Positions 53,231 to 64,000 of a stretch of DNA of 64,000 nucleotides are shown here, one piece after another. The translations under genes and the position numbers were made by a program. Origin of the DNA: Corticium candelabrum. Taxonomy: Eukaryota; Porifera; Homoscleromorpha; Homosclerophorida; Plakinidae. Below the pieces are notes generated by a model. It did no database searches. It was not told where the DNA came from and saw only the letters and a list, made by a program, of their open reading frames with translations. The DNA lies in contig NC_085088.1 of assembly GCF_963422355.1 (NCBI RefSeq), positions 5,277,807-5,341,806 on the forward strand. The letters are read 5' to 3'. Numbering within the stretch: the stretch's first letter is position 1; each line of letters opens with the position of its first letter.

Positions 53231-55545
53231 TTGTCTGTCTGTCTGTCTCTTTGTCTGTCTGTCTGTCTCTTTGTCTGTCTGTCTGTCTGTGTCTCTGTCT
53301 GTCTGTCTGTCTCTCTCCCTCTCTCTCTCTCCCTCCCCCTCTCTCCCTCCCCTCCCCCTCTCTCCCTCCCCTCCCCCTCTCTCCCTCCCCTCCCCTCTCT
53401 CCCTCCCCTCCCCCTCTCTCCCTCCCCTCCCCCTCTCTCCCTCCCCTCCTCCCTCTCTTTCTCCCCTCCTCCCTCCCTCCCTCCCCTCTCTCCCTCCCCT
53501 CCCCTCTCTCCCTCCCCTCCCCTCTCTCCCTCCCCTCCCCTCTCTCCCTCCCCTCTCTCCCTCCCCTCTCTCCCTCCCCCTCTCTCTCTCCCCCTCTCTC
53601 CCTCCCCCTCCCCCTCTCTCCCTCCCCCTCTCTCCCTCCCCCTCTCTCCCTCCCCCTTTCCCTCTCTCCCTCCCCTCTCTCACTCCCCCTCTCTCCCTCC
53701 CCCTCTCTCCCTCCCCCTCTCTCCCTCCCCCTCTCCCTCTCTCCCTCCCCCTCTCCCTCTCTCCCTCCCCCTCTCTCCCTCCCCCTCTCTCCCTCACCTC
53801 CCCCTATCTCCCTCACCTCCCCTCCCCCTATCTCTCTTCCCTCCCCCTATCTCCCTCCCCTCCCCTCCCCCTATCTCCCTCCCCTCCCCTCCCCCTATCT
53901 CCCTCCCCTCCCCTCCCCCTATCTCCCTCCCCTCCCCTCCCCCTATCTCCCTCCCCTCCCCTCCCCCTATCTCCCTCCCCTCCCCCTATCTCCCTCCCCT
54001 CCCCCTATCTCCCTCTCTTCCTCCCCCTCTCTCCCTCCCCCTCTCTCCCTCCCCCTCTCTCCCTCCCCCTCTCTCCCTCCCCCTCTCTCCCTCCCCCTCT
54101 CCCTCTCTCCCTCCCCCTCTCCCTCTCTCCCTCCCCTCTCTCACTCCCCCTCTCTCCCTCCCCCTCTCTCCCTCCCCCTCTCTCCCTCCCCCTCTCCCTC
54201 TCTCCCTCCCCCTCTCCCTCTCTCCCTCCCCCTCTCTCCCTCCCCCTCTCTCCCTCACCTCCCCCTATCTCCCTCACCTCCCCTCCCCCTATCTCTCTTC
54301 CCTCCCCCTATCTCCCTCCCCTCCCCTCCCCCTATCTCCCTCCCCTCCCCTCCCCCTATCTCCCTCCCCTCCCCTCCCCCTATCTCCCTCCCCTCCCCCT
54401 ATCTCCCTCCCCTCCCCCTATCTCCCTCTCTCCCTCCCCCTCTCTCCCTCCCCCTCTCTCCCTCCCCCTCTCTCCCTCCCCCTCTCCCTCTCTCCCTCCC
54501 CCTCTCCCTCTCTCCCTCCCCCTCTCTCCCTCCCCCTCTCTCCCTCCCCCTCTCCCCCTCTCTCCTCCCCTCACCTCCCCCTATCTTCCTCACCTCCCCT
54601 CCCCCTATCTCCCTCCCCTCCCCCTATCTCCCTCCCCTCCCCTCCCCCTATCTCCCTCCCCTCCCCTCCCCCTATCTCCCTCCCCTCCCCTCCCCCTATC
54701 TCCCTCCCCTCCCCCTATCTCCCTCCCCTCCCCCTATCTCCCTCTCTCCTTCCCCCTATCTCCCTCCCCTCCCCTCCCCTCCTCCCTCCCTCCCCTCTCC
54801 CTCCCTCCCTTCCCTTTCCACTCCCCCTTTCCTTTCCCCCTTCCCTTTTCCCCTCCCCTCCCTTCCCCTCCCCTCCCCTCCCCTCCCCCCTCCCCTCCTC
54901 CCTCCCTCCCCTCTCCCTCCCTCCCTTCCCTTTCCCCTCCCCCCTTTCCTTTCCCCCTCCCTTTCCCCTCCCCTCCCTCCCCCTCTCTCCCTCCTCCTCT
55001 CCCCCTCTCTCCTCCCCTCACCTCCCCCTATCTCCCTCACCTCCCCTCCCCCTATCTCCCACCCCTCCCCCTATCTCCCTCCCCTCCCCTCCCCCTATCT
55101 CCCTCCCCCTATCTCCCTCCCCTCCCCTCCCCCCTATCTCCCTCCCCTCCCCTCCCCCTATCTCCCTCCCCTCCCCCTATCTCCCTCCCCTCCCCCTATC
55201 TCCCTCTCTCCTTCCCCCTATCTCCCTCCCCTCCCCTCCCCTCCTCCCTCCCTCCCCTCTTCCTCCCTCCCTTCCCTTTCCACTCCCCCCTTCCCTTTCC
55301 CCCTTCCCTTTCCCCTTCCCCTCCCCTCCCCTCCCCTCCCCCCTCCCCTCCTCCCTCCCTCCCCTCTCCCTCCCTCCCTTCCCTTTCCCCTCCCCCCTTT
55401 CCTTTCCCCCTCCCTTTCCCCTCCCCTCCCTCCCCTCCCCTCCCTCCTCTCCCTCCTCCCTCCCTCCCTTCCTCTCTCCCTTTCTTTCTCCCTCCCTCCA
55501 TCCCTCTCTCTCCTCTCCTCTCCTCTCCTCTCCTCTCTTCTATCC
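53189..55545. repeat. 2.36-kb homopyrimidine satellite
   Basis: A (TCTG)n start (53,189-53,312) is followed by more than 2.2 kb in which one strand is almost entirely C and T, mainly permutations of CTCTCTCCCTCCCCTCCCC with CCCCTATCTCCCT inserts. A higher-order period of about 450-460 bp is visible: a CTCACCTCCCC-TATCT block recurs at 53,793 and 54,253, and a CTCTCCTCCCCTCACC block at 54,559 and 55,008. All three plus-strand frames stay open for over 760 codons only because of the composition; this is not a gene. Confidence 0.95.
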
Positions 55546-56498
55546 AGGAAGTAAGAGTTATTTTTACGAACCGGTAAATGCTGGATTTGTTACAGTTTAT
55601 TATAGGTGGAAAGTCAACATTTGCTGAGACACCTTACTCCACATGACTATTGTAGAGTAGACAGAGTAAGTTGTGGAGATGTTATTATCTGGTAATAGAG
55701 ATCCTGTTGGTACTTGTTTTAGGATGCATTCGGTTAATGGCAGATGTGTGTTCAATTATCTGAATCAGCATTTCAACGAAGAAGGAGTGTTGTGGTGGAC
55801 AACACAAATCTTGATGTAGAGTCTCGTGTCAGGTAGTTTGGACCATGTCTACAAATTGACCTTTCACAGGACGTAGTATTTCTAGATACATAAATGTTGC
55901 TGTGCATGCTAATATTCCTGCAAGGTGCTTTGTTTTAACAACAAGTTTGGAACAGTCAAAGCACAATAGCAAAGTATTTATTTGCAAAAATACTGTCATA
56001 CTTATATTTCAATTACTTTTCTACTTGACAGTTTCTTGGTCTTTGTTCATCTTCTCAACCTGATCACAACCCTGTGGACGAACTTGCTTAAAACAGCTAT
56101 AGGTTGATACATGGATATATTAACTGTATTCTAATGTTATACGATTATTGTATGTTGATGTCAGGCAGATCAAAGTTTGTGAAACCATCAATCTTTGAAG
56201 AAAACCTCTGGAGATCATTAATATCAATTTTATTCCACAATTCAAATGTGAGAGTGACAGGAAACTATCCTAATTTTTTTGTCTAAATGGTAATGTCAAT
56301 AGCAGGATTGGTTTTAAAATAAGTTGTTAGAAGGAGTGATTGTTAATGAATTCTCTTTTTGTGTTCTAATTAATATGATATACTGTTTAACAAAGGTGTG
56401 AATCTACTAGGAAGTGGGTTTGTAGGGATCCTTGTAGTCACTCAGGGTTATTGTTGCTTTTTCATTTGTTGGATATCTGTTTTGATGTGATAGTAGCA
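55546..56498. other. No supported gene
   Basis: AT-rich sequence with a 60-codon frame at 56,104-56,286 and no domain. No splice-bounded exon was recognised. Confidence 0.4.
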
Positions 56499-56717
56499 CA
56501 TAACCCATGACAAAGTTTCACAGCGAGTTTTTAGTAGTGATTTTGCTGCGAGTCAGTAGTGAATCTGCAAGAAATCACAGCAAATCCACAGTGAATGCAC
56601 AGCAATTGACAGCGAATTTGCGCATTGCGAGTTTTCAAAGTGAATTCACGGATATTTGTGGCGACTGGTCATGACTCACAGCGGATTCGTGAGGAAACTT
56701 TGTCATGGAATGTTATG
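56499..56717. mobile_element. MITE-like element of 219 bp
   Basis: The ends are inverted repeats: CATAAC then CCATGACAAAGTTTC on the left, and GAAACTTTGTCATGG, three bases, GTTATG on the right, giving arms of 21-24 bp. The interior has several imperfect CACAGCGAATTTGC-like motifs in both orientations. It has no coding capacity. Flanking target duplication is unclear. Confidence 0.7.
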
Positions 56718-56929
56718 TGCATGCATCAGCAGTTAGCATCAAAGTTTTATGCAGTTTTCTCCCCAGAAATCTTAGAAGGCAGAGCGGTATATTCTTGGTG
56801 AAGTGGGCGTTACCCAATGGCACACCCAATGGCAGTTAAAACTATATTTTACAGATCAATGAACCTCAACTGTATCAAGCTCTAGAAATTTTGTTGACCT
56901 TACCCAACAGTGCACAGGTTGCTTTCATA

Positions 56930-57060
56930 TTAGTCCCCACGACCAAATAGTCCCCACAGGTGGCCGAAACCAAATAAGCCCCAATTAAACACTTTCGGGA
57001 ACCAATAAGTGCGAGATAATTGCCAGAGACCAAATAGTCTTAGCGACCAAATCTTTCTCG
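56930..57060 (+). repeat. Degenerate minisatellite (GACCAAATAGTCCCCA-like)
   Basis: At least five imperfect copies of a unit around (C/G)ACCAAATA(A/G)TCCCCA can be read, spaced 17-35 bp. No coding sense was found. Confidence 0.5.
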
Positions 57061-58000
57061 TACACATGCTCTAGCAGACTTTGGCGAGTGATCGTTTTAC
57101 ATCGGATATTAATCTAAATGGCTTTCCCTAGTGCACATCTTTTAGTCCTAGATTGTGTCTTTCGACAAAAAGAGCACAGCAATGACTGTGTCTCCTTTCT
57201 GCTTCACTACAGAAGCCATGGGAAATCATTTAGCCACTGGCGATCTACTCCTGTTGTCCTGTGCTTCATCAGTTGCCGCTCGTTTTCTTTCAACAATGCA
57301 GGTGTTTTTATCTTCGACAGCGTTGCTCGTAAAGAAAGACTCAATAGCTCTCTTCGACGCCAACATGAGACATGCACTTTGCTGACATGTATATGTATAT
57401 ACCAACTTGCACGTGAACACCAGCTGCGAAAGCATGGTTAAGGGCTGCATGCCTGGGTGTAAAAGTGTTAGTGCTCCGCATAATTAGGTGCCATCCGCTG
57501 TTTTAGCTAATTATTTTAATAAGCTTACTTTGAGATCCTCAAGTCTTGGCATCTGGATGATCTACTTTACCTAAAAGCTTAAATTAGTTGCTTAGAATAA
57601 GGCAGAGCGGGCTGCTCTGCCGAAAGATCCTGGAGACAACACTGTTTAAATATGAATCTGAGCAAAATTGTTACTGCCTGAGCTGTAATTGTCTTCTTAC
57701 CTTTGCAAGAATTCTAATGGTACACGTGATACAGTATATATCAAGCCACAAATGTCAACTTATAATTAAAGTATGGACAATGTCTAATTAATACAATTTC
57801 GTCTCTACAGTAGTTTGTATATACTCAGAGTTGTTTTCATTTGAACTAGAGCAAGTCAAGAATTTGTTTTTGCATACTAACAACAAGCAATTTTTTGTCT
57901 TGAGCTAGGTTTTTGTAGCTTTTTGCTAAAACATGAGAAATGTAAGCCACCCAACATCCAAGCATCCAAGTTCCGGATGGATATACTATGCCCTCTTCCC
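57061..58000. other. No firm gene
   Basis: Two overlapping plus-strand frames at 57,118-57,441 give short peptides with no assigned domain. The rest is AT-rich non-coding sequence. Confidence 0.35.
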
Positions 58001-58129
58001 CCTACTATGTGACTGAAGGCATTACAACATAATAGTCTAATTTGTTATAAATTTAGTCTGTCTGGTGCTTTTATTCTGCTGTTGGAACAGCGGACTCGAG
58101 TCACTGTCTTGTTGGCAACCTAGACCTGA

Positions 58130-60001
58130 TGCTCAAGTTGGTTCCATGTGTGTCTGAATTCTTCTAGATTCTGTTTTAATCTCCGGCAATGGTATCCTAG
58201 CGTCCTGTTCTGCTTGTTTATTAACTTTGTGTTGTGGTTGTTTTGATAAGTCTGGTGTGACATCCCACTCATTGGGTTTTCTCGGTGATATCAATGCTCC
58301 TGAGGAGGGTCTATCCTGTGGATATTGCGTTGGTATCACTGTTGGTTCCACTAGTAGATCTTCTGATTCCCTTCCTTCAGGTCTTCTATTTGAATGTTTT
58401 TCGAATCTTTTCCAAATGTTGTTTGACTATCCTCCCGTCTTCCAGTTTGATAGGGGCCTGTCTTGCACTGAACTATGCCATTTACCCAAGGATGACCTCT
58501 GTTTGTTGTTATTGGCACGTAAAGTCTTTGTATAAGTACATTATACTATTCTGGTTACCCTTGTAGAAATATTGCTGTTGACATGGTTTTTATGTACCAT
58601 TTGCTCCATGTTGGGGTGCAACAAATTGAAACTTAATTGCAATTTGTGACCTATTAACAATTCTGTAGGAGATATTTCTGTCGTGGAATGTGGTGTGATC
58701 CGGTAGCTGAACAACACTTGTGTCAAGCGATATGTCAATGTTCCTTGATTTGCTAGGGACAGCCCTTCATTAGGTGCACCGCTCTTTCCGCCAGCCCATT
58801 ACTTGACGGATGATACAGTTCTGTTTTAATGTGGTCGATTCCATTCGATTTTACAAAAGCGTTCAACTCTTGACTGGTGAATGCTAACCCTTTGCCTAAC
58901 ACTAGTTTTCAGAAATTGCATTAGTTGAAAAAAGTTTCCTAAATTTTTTAGTATATTTCTTGTCGCAGCTGATTCTGTAAGTTGTACTTTAATCCATTTT
59001 GAATGTGCATCAGTTAGTATAAGAATTTTCCTAGCAATAGTTCAGGATAATCTCTGTGCATCCTCATTCCACGGCTGATGGGACCAAGACCAGGGATGCA
59101 ATGGATCTTTGGTAGTGTGTTCCTTGTTTTTGACAACTACAACAACTTTGGATCTTGCATCTGATGTCCCCATCCAGTCCATGCTACCAGACTATTGTTC
59201 TGGCTAAGTCTCTCATCCGTGCCATCCCAGGATGACCAGCATGTAACTCCTCCAAAACTTGTTGTTGACCTTGTGGTTGTACAATTACCTTATACCCCAT
59301 AATACGGTTTTCTTTTCTATAGATAATTCACTTGCTTTCGCTCGTAACGATTCTTTGCTTTGATTAGGGGTTTTTTTGGCCAACCATGATTGACATAATA
59401 TTGTACTCTAGACAGTGTAGGGTCTTGTTGCGTCCATATTTTAACGTCTTTTTCCAATACCAGTCACATGTCTAGTTGCTGTAAAATTGGATTGTCTCTG
59501 GTTGTTCTTCCTTAGTTGTTTATGGTACTTGTAAGGGTAAGGAACTGCAGGCATATGCATTGCCAATATGCGAGCTTGGTTTGTATTACAACTGTAACGC
59601 AATAGAATCATGGCCCATTGATGGATGCTCTCTGATGCCATTGGCGGAAGAGGCGTATTTCCCCCCAACAATTCTACCAGTTGTGTATGGCTTAATACTA
59701 GCTCAAAGTCTCTACTGATCAGATATCAGTGAAATCTTTGTAGACCAAAAATCACTGCCAACGCTTCTCTTTTCACCTGTGCGTAATTCCTCTCTGCTTT
59801 TGTCAGTCTCCTTGATGCAAATGCTACTGGATTTTCTTTCCATATTTTCCTCTGAGTCAGTACAGCACCTAACCCATAGGAGGTTAGGATTGACTCTTGC
59901 TGTGGATTAAAGTGTGCTATCACTTTGGCTGACACTAACCGTTGTTTTAGTTTGCAATAGGCTTGTTGTTGTTCACATGACGTGACAGAAACGAGTCCCA
60001 A
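58130..60001 (-). pseudogene. Ty3/gypsy pol remnant (RT end, RNase H, integrase)
   Basis: From the right: AYCKLKQRLVSAKVIAHF, YGLGAVLTQRKIW and NPVAFASRRLTKAERNYAQV (59,990-59,745), then an RNase H end (ESIHQWAMILLRYS), an H2C2-like portion (59,300-59,040), and an integrase tail with FSYRITPHSTTEISPTELLI (58,738-58,620) and a hydrophilic C-terminus (58,351-58,133). A purine tract GGGGGAAGAGGG near 57,990 could mark the 3' end. Frames change repeatedly. It is related to the nested element at 29 kb but not identical. Confidence 0.65.
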
Positions 60002-60440
60002 GTTCTACTAACTAAGACAAGTACTGTATGCTTTGAAAGAGAAAATAGAAGAAGAATTGTTCAATCTTAGAAAAGTTGGAATTATTGAGCCAATACAGTA
60101 TTTGGAGTGGGCGACCTTCAAAGCTAGTTCCAGTATTGAAAAGTAATGGAAAGGTCAGAATCTGTGGAGACTATCTGTTGACGTGAATCAAGTACCTAAA
60201 TGCGATATTTATCCGATGGCACGCATTGAAGACTTGTTCGCTCAAATAGCAGGAGGACAGCAATTACACCGCTGGATTTGGATAGAGCGTATCAACTGCT
60301 TGTACTTAATGAGAAATGACGTAAGTATGTAGTCATCTATACTCATTGAGGACTATATACGTATAATAGACTACAGTTTGGTGTTTCATTGGCTTCCAGT
60401 ATCTTTCAAAGGATGATGGAAACTCTTTTACGGATCCATG
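60002..60440 (+). pseudogene. Ty3/gypsy reverse transcriptase fragment, head to head with the minus one
   Basis: The plus strand reads YALKEKIEEELFNLRKVGII, EPIQYLEWA, then VNQVPKCDIYPMARIEDLFA, LDLDRAYQLLVLNEK and YNRLQFGVSLASSIFQRMME, the classic gypsy RT start, F-(T/L)-K-L-D and GVSSAP regions. Stops interrupt it. It begins exactly where the minus-strand remnant ends, implying an inversion or two abutting truncated insertions. Confidence 0.65.
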
Positions 60441-61443
60441 GAAACGGATCCACGGAAATGGATCCACGTCCAATATATATTTGGGCATGGGTCCAATAGA
60501 CTGCAGTGACTGGTCTCGTTTTCTTTTGCAAAAACGATCTACTGAGTTGGGAGATCTCTAGCTAAAGCACATATCTCTAAGCTACCTGTGATGACTGGGT
60601 AGAGGGTCAAATTCAACTGACCGATTCTCGTAACTGTTCTGATTGAAATTTGTCGTTTGATATTTTCTACTGTGAGTAGATGAAATAACACAGATACAAG
60701 TAACAAAATTGGGCATGCGTCTACTGAGGTTCTGAAGACATTTCTGCTTGCAGATCGACTTTCTCACATTCTATAGCCATCTAGCGCCTGTACTGCGCCC
60801 TCACCCTGTCGCAGCGGCAAACAGAGAAAGCTGTGAAAGGGGACGTCGTGTGTAGATAGACTTGCCGGAGCCAACTGTGGTGCAATAACTCTAGCTAGGC
60901 ACACGGTAGAGAGTTTCCATGGTTGTAAGACACATAAAAACTTGACAGATGGCGTCCATAGCTAGAGTTTAAGACTCCTTGTCACCCATCGCGCCACCCT
61001 GAGGATTATTACGTAAGTATATGGGAACGCTCAAAGCATGGTGAGCTTGTTACATGTCTAGATTGTACACCTTTCAGAACACCGGATTGTGAGTTGGAGT
61101 GCTGATAGAAAGAATGAAGCAACTAGTAATAGCTACAACAATAAGTGGTTAGCGACAATGGCTACCGCTCCATGGTTTGGGGCTTAGACCCCAGTGACGA
61201 CAGTAAATTATGAAACTTGTCTGTCTTCTTTTCTCATGTTTCTCTAACTTTATCCATGAGACTATGACTTGTTTTAATCGTTGGGGAGTTCTGTTGACGT
61301 TGACGTTCAGTGCTTCCTGATGGTCATTAATATCCACTAGGCATGCTGTCCCGATGTTTGCGGTCACCATAATGCCTGCAGTCTATATCGAATTGGCTAG
61401 TCATTGATTGCCGTGTGGACTGCACAGAAACATATACCCTGCT

Positions 61444-61520
61444 GGGCTCACTTGCCGGGTTGGTGGGAGCCCAGATGGGGGTAAAGACCCCAGTTCCGCA
61501 TCATGGAGGGCCAAACGACA
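61444..61520 (+). repeat. Conserved short block, copy 2
   Basis: Second copy of the block at 49,454: GCCGGGTTGGTGGGAGCCCA, GGGGTAAAGACCCC, CATCATGGAGGG and CGACAC are kept in the same order and spacing. Confidence 0.55.
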
Positions 61521-61794
61521 CATGTATGGTGCTACTAATCTCTACTGCTAACTTATATCTAGAGGTACAACTTCATAATTAATACTTAATATAATATAAT
61601 TATAATAAGCATAATAATTAATGAAACATAAATGCAGCAGAAAGTGACAGTAACTGGGCAGTCTAAATCCGAGATTCCCAAATTTATATTGGACGTGGAG
61701 TCCCGTGGAGCTGTGGATCCGCGTTTTCCCCTCAGCCAATCTGAAGTAGTGTATTTGGTACATGTCATTCACAAAACAGAGTTATGTCAACTGA

Positions 61795-61885
61795 CAAATT
61801 TAGGGCAATAACGGAAGCACCCACCCCACAAAATGTGACAGAATTGAAAGCATATCTAGGATTGCTTATTAAGGCAAATAGGATA
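61795..61885 (+). pseudogene. Gypsy RT thumb fragment
   Basis: FRAITEAPTPQNVTELKAYL and GLLIKANRIY match the region after the RT active site in gypsy elements (A-P-x-P-x-N-V-x-E-L-x-x-F-L-G). It is isolated and short. Confidence 0.5.
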
Positions 61886-61889
61886 TACC

Positions 61890-63212
61890 GTATAAGATGA
61901 TATATTGGCGGGGAATTCATTTTGGCGGATTGCCAGATATTTCAGCGACTGCCAGTATATATTCTGCTATTAATTTAGTCATCGTTATACGTTGACATTA
62001 TCAGGCACGTGGATCAGCTATATGATGGTGACGTGGTGGTACCTACATCGTGCGAATGTTTCCATAAGATGGTAAGTAATCCCTGCTTGCTGTCTGTTGT
62101 GCCTATGAATGAGACTGTGAGGCTATGTGAATGAAGCTGGACTGTCACATTCACGCGTGTCACGTTCTTTGCACTTACACGTACAGCAGTTATTCATTAC
62201 TATTCAGTAGTTGGAGATCAGTAAGTTAGGGAAATGTGAGCTACGAACCCAGCTGTCAATCACAAACTCCTCCAAGATCACCTATGGTAAGACATATATC
62301 AGCTATCAAGCAACGATGTCCAACTGCCAAAATGAAATCCGCCAACATACTTTTCCCATCAATTTCTTAGCAAACTGCCAAAGTACATTCCCGCCAATGT
62401 TTCATCTTATTCGGTAGTATGTACATGTGGGAACGTGAATTTTGGTACGCTAGTCATCTACCGACGATTGTCGCTAGAACGGTTTCCGTTGTATAAGAGT
62501 GCTAGTTAATCTATGCTGCAATCTTCTGAGATGCAACGTGGGTAGATGTCCACTATTTCACTAGTCCACTTGTGTCAGGTGTGTACTTATGGGGGTTCTG
62601 GGGACTTGTCGAATGAACCTACCCACAGCAGTCGTATAACAATGACATTATACAATAATGACCAATCTCAGGGGTGGTAAAAAGTGGAGAAGGAGGGGCA
62701 GGGTAACTGATTACCCTCACTGTGCCTCCCTTATTCTTCAATAAAAGTAGAGAACTGTGATCCTGTGAAATGAAGCGCCCATATGCAAGTGGACCTTGCC
62801 TCAGCCAGCGTGGAGGAGCATTCACGCTTTCCTTACGTATCCCTAGCTTATGGGCCTAAAGTGTTCATGCGCCACATCAGGGATTTCAACGTTTTCGGCC
62901 ATGTTGAGAGCATGCAGAAGAGCAGTGTCACCCGCTTACCTCGTACACCATGCCTTTATATCAGCACACCACTCCTCTGCCTTATGCCAGCATGCCGGTT
63001 TAGTTAACCAGATGGACTTCCACTACTTTCTGGTAAAATTCAGTTATACCAACATTCATCAAGAATGATGTAGTGCCATATACGTAGAAATCAGCCATAT
63101 TGGGAGTGACCTACACTTGTTGCCCATTGCATGATGCCATTCATGTATATTCTGCTGGGTTCTACTAATCACTGTTTGTCTGCTCATTCAAGCTTTCTTT
63201 GTAGTATCAATT
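61890..63212. other. No supported gene
   Basis: Short frames at 62,211-62,417 and 62,783-63,068 have no domain and no convincing splice sites. The right part may be the 3' flank of the minus-strand gene that follows. Confidence 0.35.
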
Positions 63213-63582
63213 TCAAAATTTATAACAAAATATGAACGCCCCATATGGCTCCATAACAATGCCATTTTTGTTTAGCCGGGATTCATCAAATTGTACATGT
63301 AGATCAAACTTGGGCACATCTTGAAGAAATGCCATATGTCTAGTTTGAACTTGATAACTGAGAGAGTCCTGAGCCTCTCTACAGTTGACAAGACAACGTG
63401 TACAGTCATTTTATTTATTCATTCCTGTCCCTCACCTTTCTATACACAACTCTAAATGGCTTTTCTGGCATCTCATGGTGATAACCTTCACTAGTGCAAA
63501 ATTTTAACCGTGACAGAATCTCTTGTTTCCATGCATCTTTCATCAAAGAAGAAAGATCTCTTGGCCATTTAGATATCGTACA
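63213..63582 (-). CDS. Unrecognised gene, last two exons
   Basis: On the minus strand an exon from 63,582 (acceptor AGTTTAG) to 63,436 (donor AAAG|GTGAGG) codes 49 residues in phase 0, including DLSSLMKDAWKQEILSRLKF and EGYHHEMPEKPFRVVYRK. A 61-bp intron (63,435-63,375) leads to a second exon (63,374-63,213) of 53 codons and a stop, with TRHMAFLQDVPKFDLHVQFD and ESRLNKNGIVMEPYGA. Both exons are phase 0, and the intron size matches those of the giant gene. Upstream exons must lie beyond 63,583; a frame at 63,851-63,609 may hold one, but two frames compete there. I do not recognise the protein. Confidence 0.5.
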
Positions 63583-64000
63583 CTAAACTACAGGCATGTG
63601 CAGAATGCTCAGCGTGTCCCTTTAATTAACATTGTTGTTGACGTACTTGATGAGTTGATTGATGCTCTTCTGTTTCTTGGTTGTGCCACAGCAAAGCAAG
63701 TGGGCAGAAAATGTGGGCTAAGGCAATGCTCACGCATACAGCACGTGACTGATCGTCTCACGCATCTGTTTCTTTTGGGATTCACTTTTGTCCAGGCGGT
63801 GTCATTTAGCAGCGATGATTTACCTACTACTGTAATGGAGTCGAGCGACATACATGCAGGAGCGCTGTCCAGACTAGCGACTCGAAGCTGGTTTAGTTAA
63901 AGTACCATTGGCCTATGAATTTGATACACCTCCTGTAGAGAACTGGGAAATGTTGTTCTACAGAAACACCCGAAGTTGCTTGCTCTTATTTTGATAGGCT

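Noticed and set aside
53094..55627. Three overlapping plus-strand frames of 767-827 codons rich in Ser, Pro and Leu, and Arg/Glu/Gly-rich frames on the other strand
   Set aside because: They exist only because the tract is C/T on one strand and so lacks stop codons. All frames are open together and the peptides are pure repeat.
57118..57441. Possible transposase remnant in two overlapping frames
   Set aside because: Only a vague resemblance to element-encoded proteins; no anchor motif could be verified.

Overview
The window looks like nuclear DNA of an early-branching marine invertebrate, most likely a sponge. It has multi-exon genes with very short introns (50, 56, 61, 89 and 144 bp in the models below), a ZU5-UPA-Death protein, an intronless-looking Kelch exon, many (CA)n/(GT)n arrays, and Ty3/gypsy and non-LTR retroelement families typical of sponges and cnidarians. 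There is no bacterial-style operon. Most very long open frames in the CA- and CT-rich tracts are repeat artefacts. The assignment to sponges is inference from style and protein families, not from a marker gene.

Layout. 0.6-1.4 kb (minus): decayed tail of a Death-domain gene, paralogous to the big gene further on. 2.6-5.5 kb: Ty3/gypsy pol fragments in both orientations. 5.6-11 kb: a tandem repeat whose units carry (CA)n; one unit is split by a frameshifted non-LTR retroelement (5.8-9.36 kb). 12.3-22.6 kb (minus): the main host gene, modelled as five phase-0 exons coding for about 3304 residues. Its order is beta-propeller-like region, GBP/VLIG-like GTPase, long cysteine-rich array, VWA domain, two degenerate AAA+ domains, ZU5, UPA and a C-terminal Death-like domain. 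24.6-25.1 kb: small fragments and a short duplication.

25.2-48.6 kb is a family of roughly 2-kb repeat units, in part tandem, interrupted three times. The first interruption is a 5.48-kb LTR retrotransposon with short LTRs and a TATTC target duplication (27,339-32,815), itself carrying a minus-strand gypsy fragment. The second is a 0.8-kb insert near 33.4-34.2 kb. The third is a 9.2-kb element with terminal inverted repeats (37,997-47,170) that carries two divergently transcribed multi-exon genes. 49.8-55.5 kb: a 630-bp direct duplication brackets a Kelch-repeat gene, and its second copy runs into a 2.36-kb homopyrimidine satellite. 56.5 kb: a 219-bp MITE-like element. 58-61.9 kb: further gypsy fragments head to head. 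63.2-63.6 kb (minus): two well-formed exons of an unrecognised gene entering from the right edge.

Functionally, the giant GTPase-VWA-ZU5-UPA-Death protein is the only clear host candidate for an immune or cell-death signalling role. The two-gene TIR element is the best candidate for an undescribed mobile system. Almost everything else is repeat DNA or decayed retroelement. All splice models were read by eye and need transcript support.
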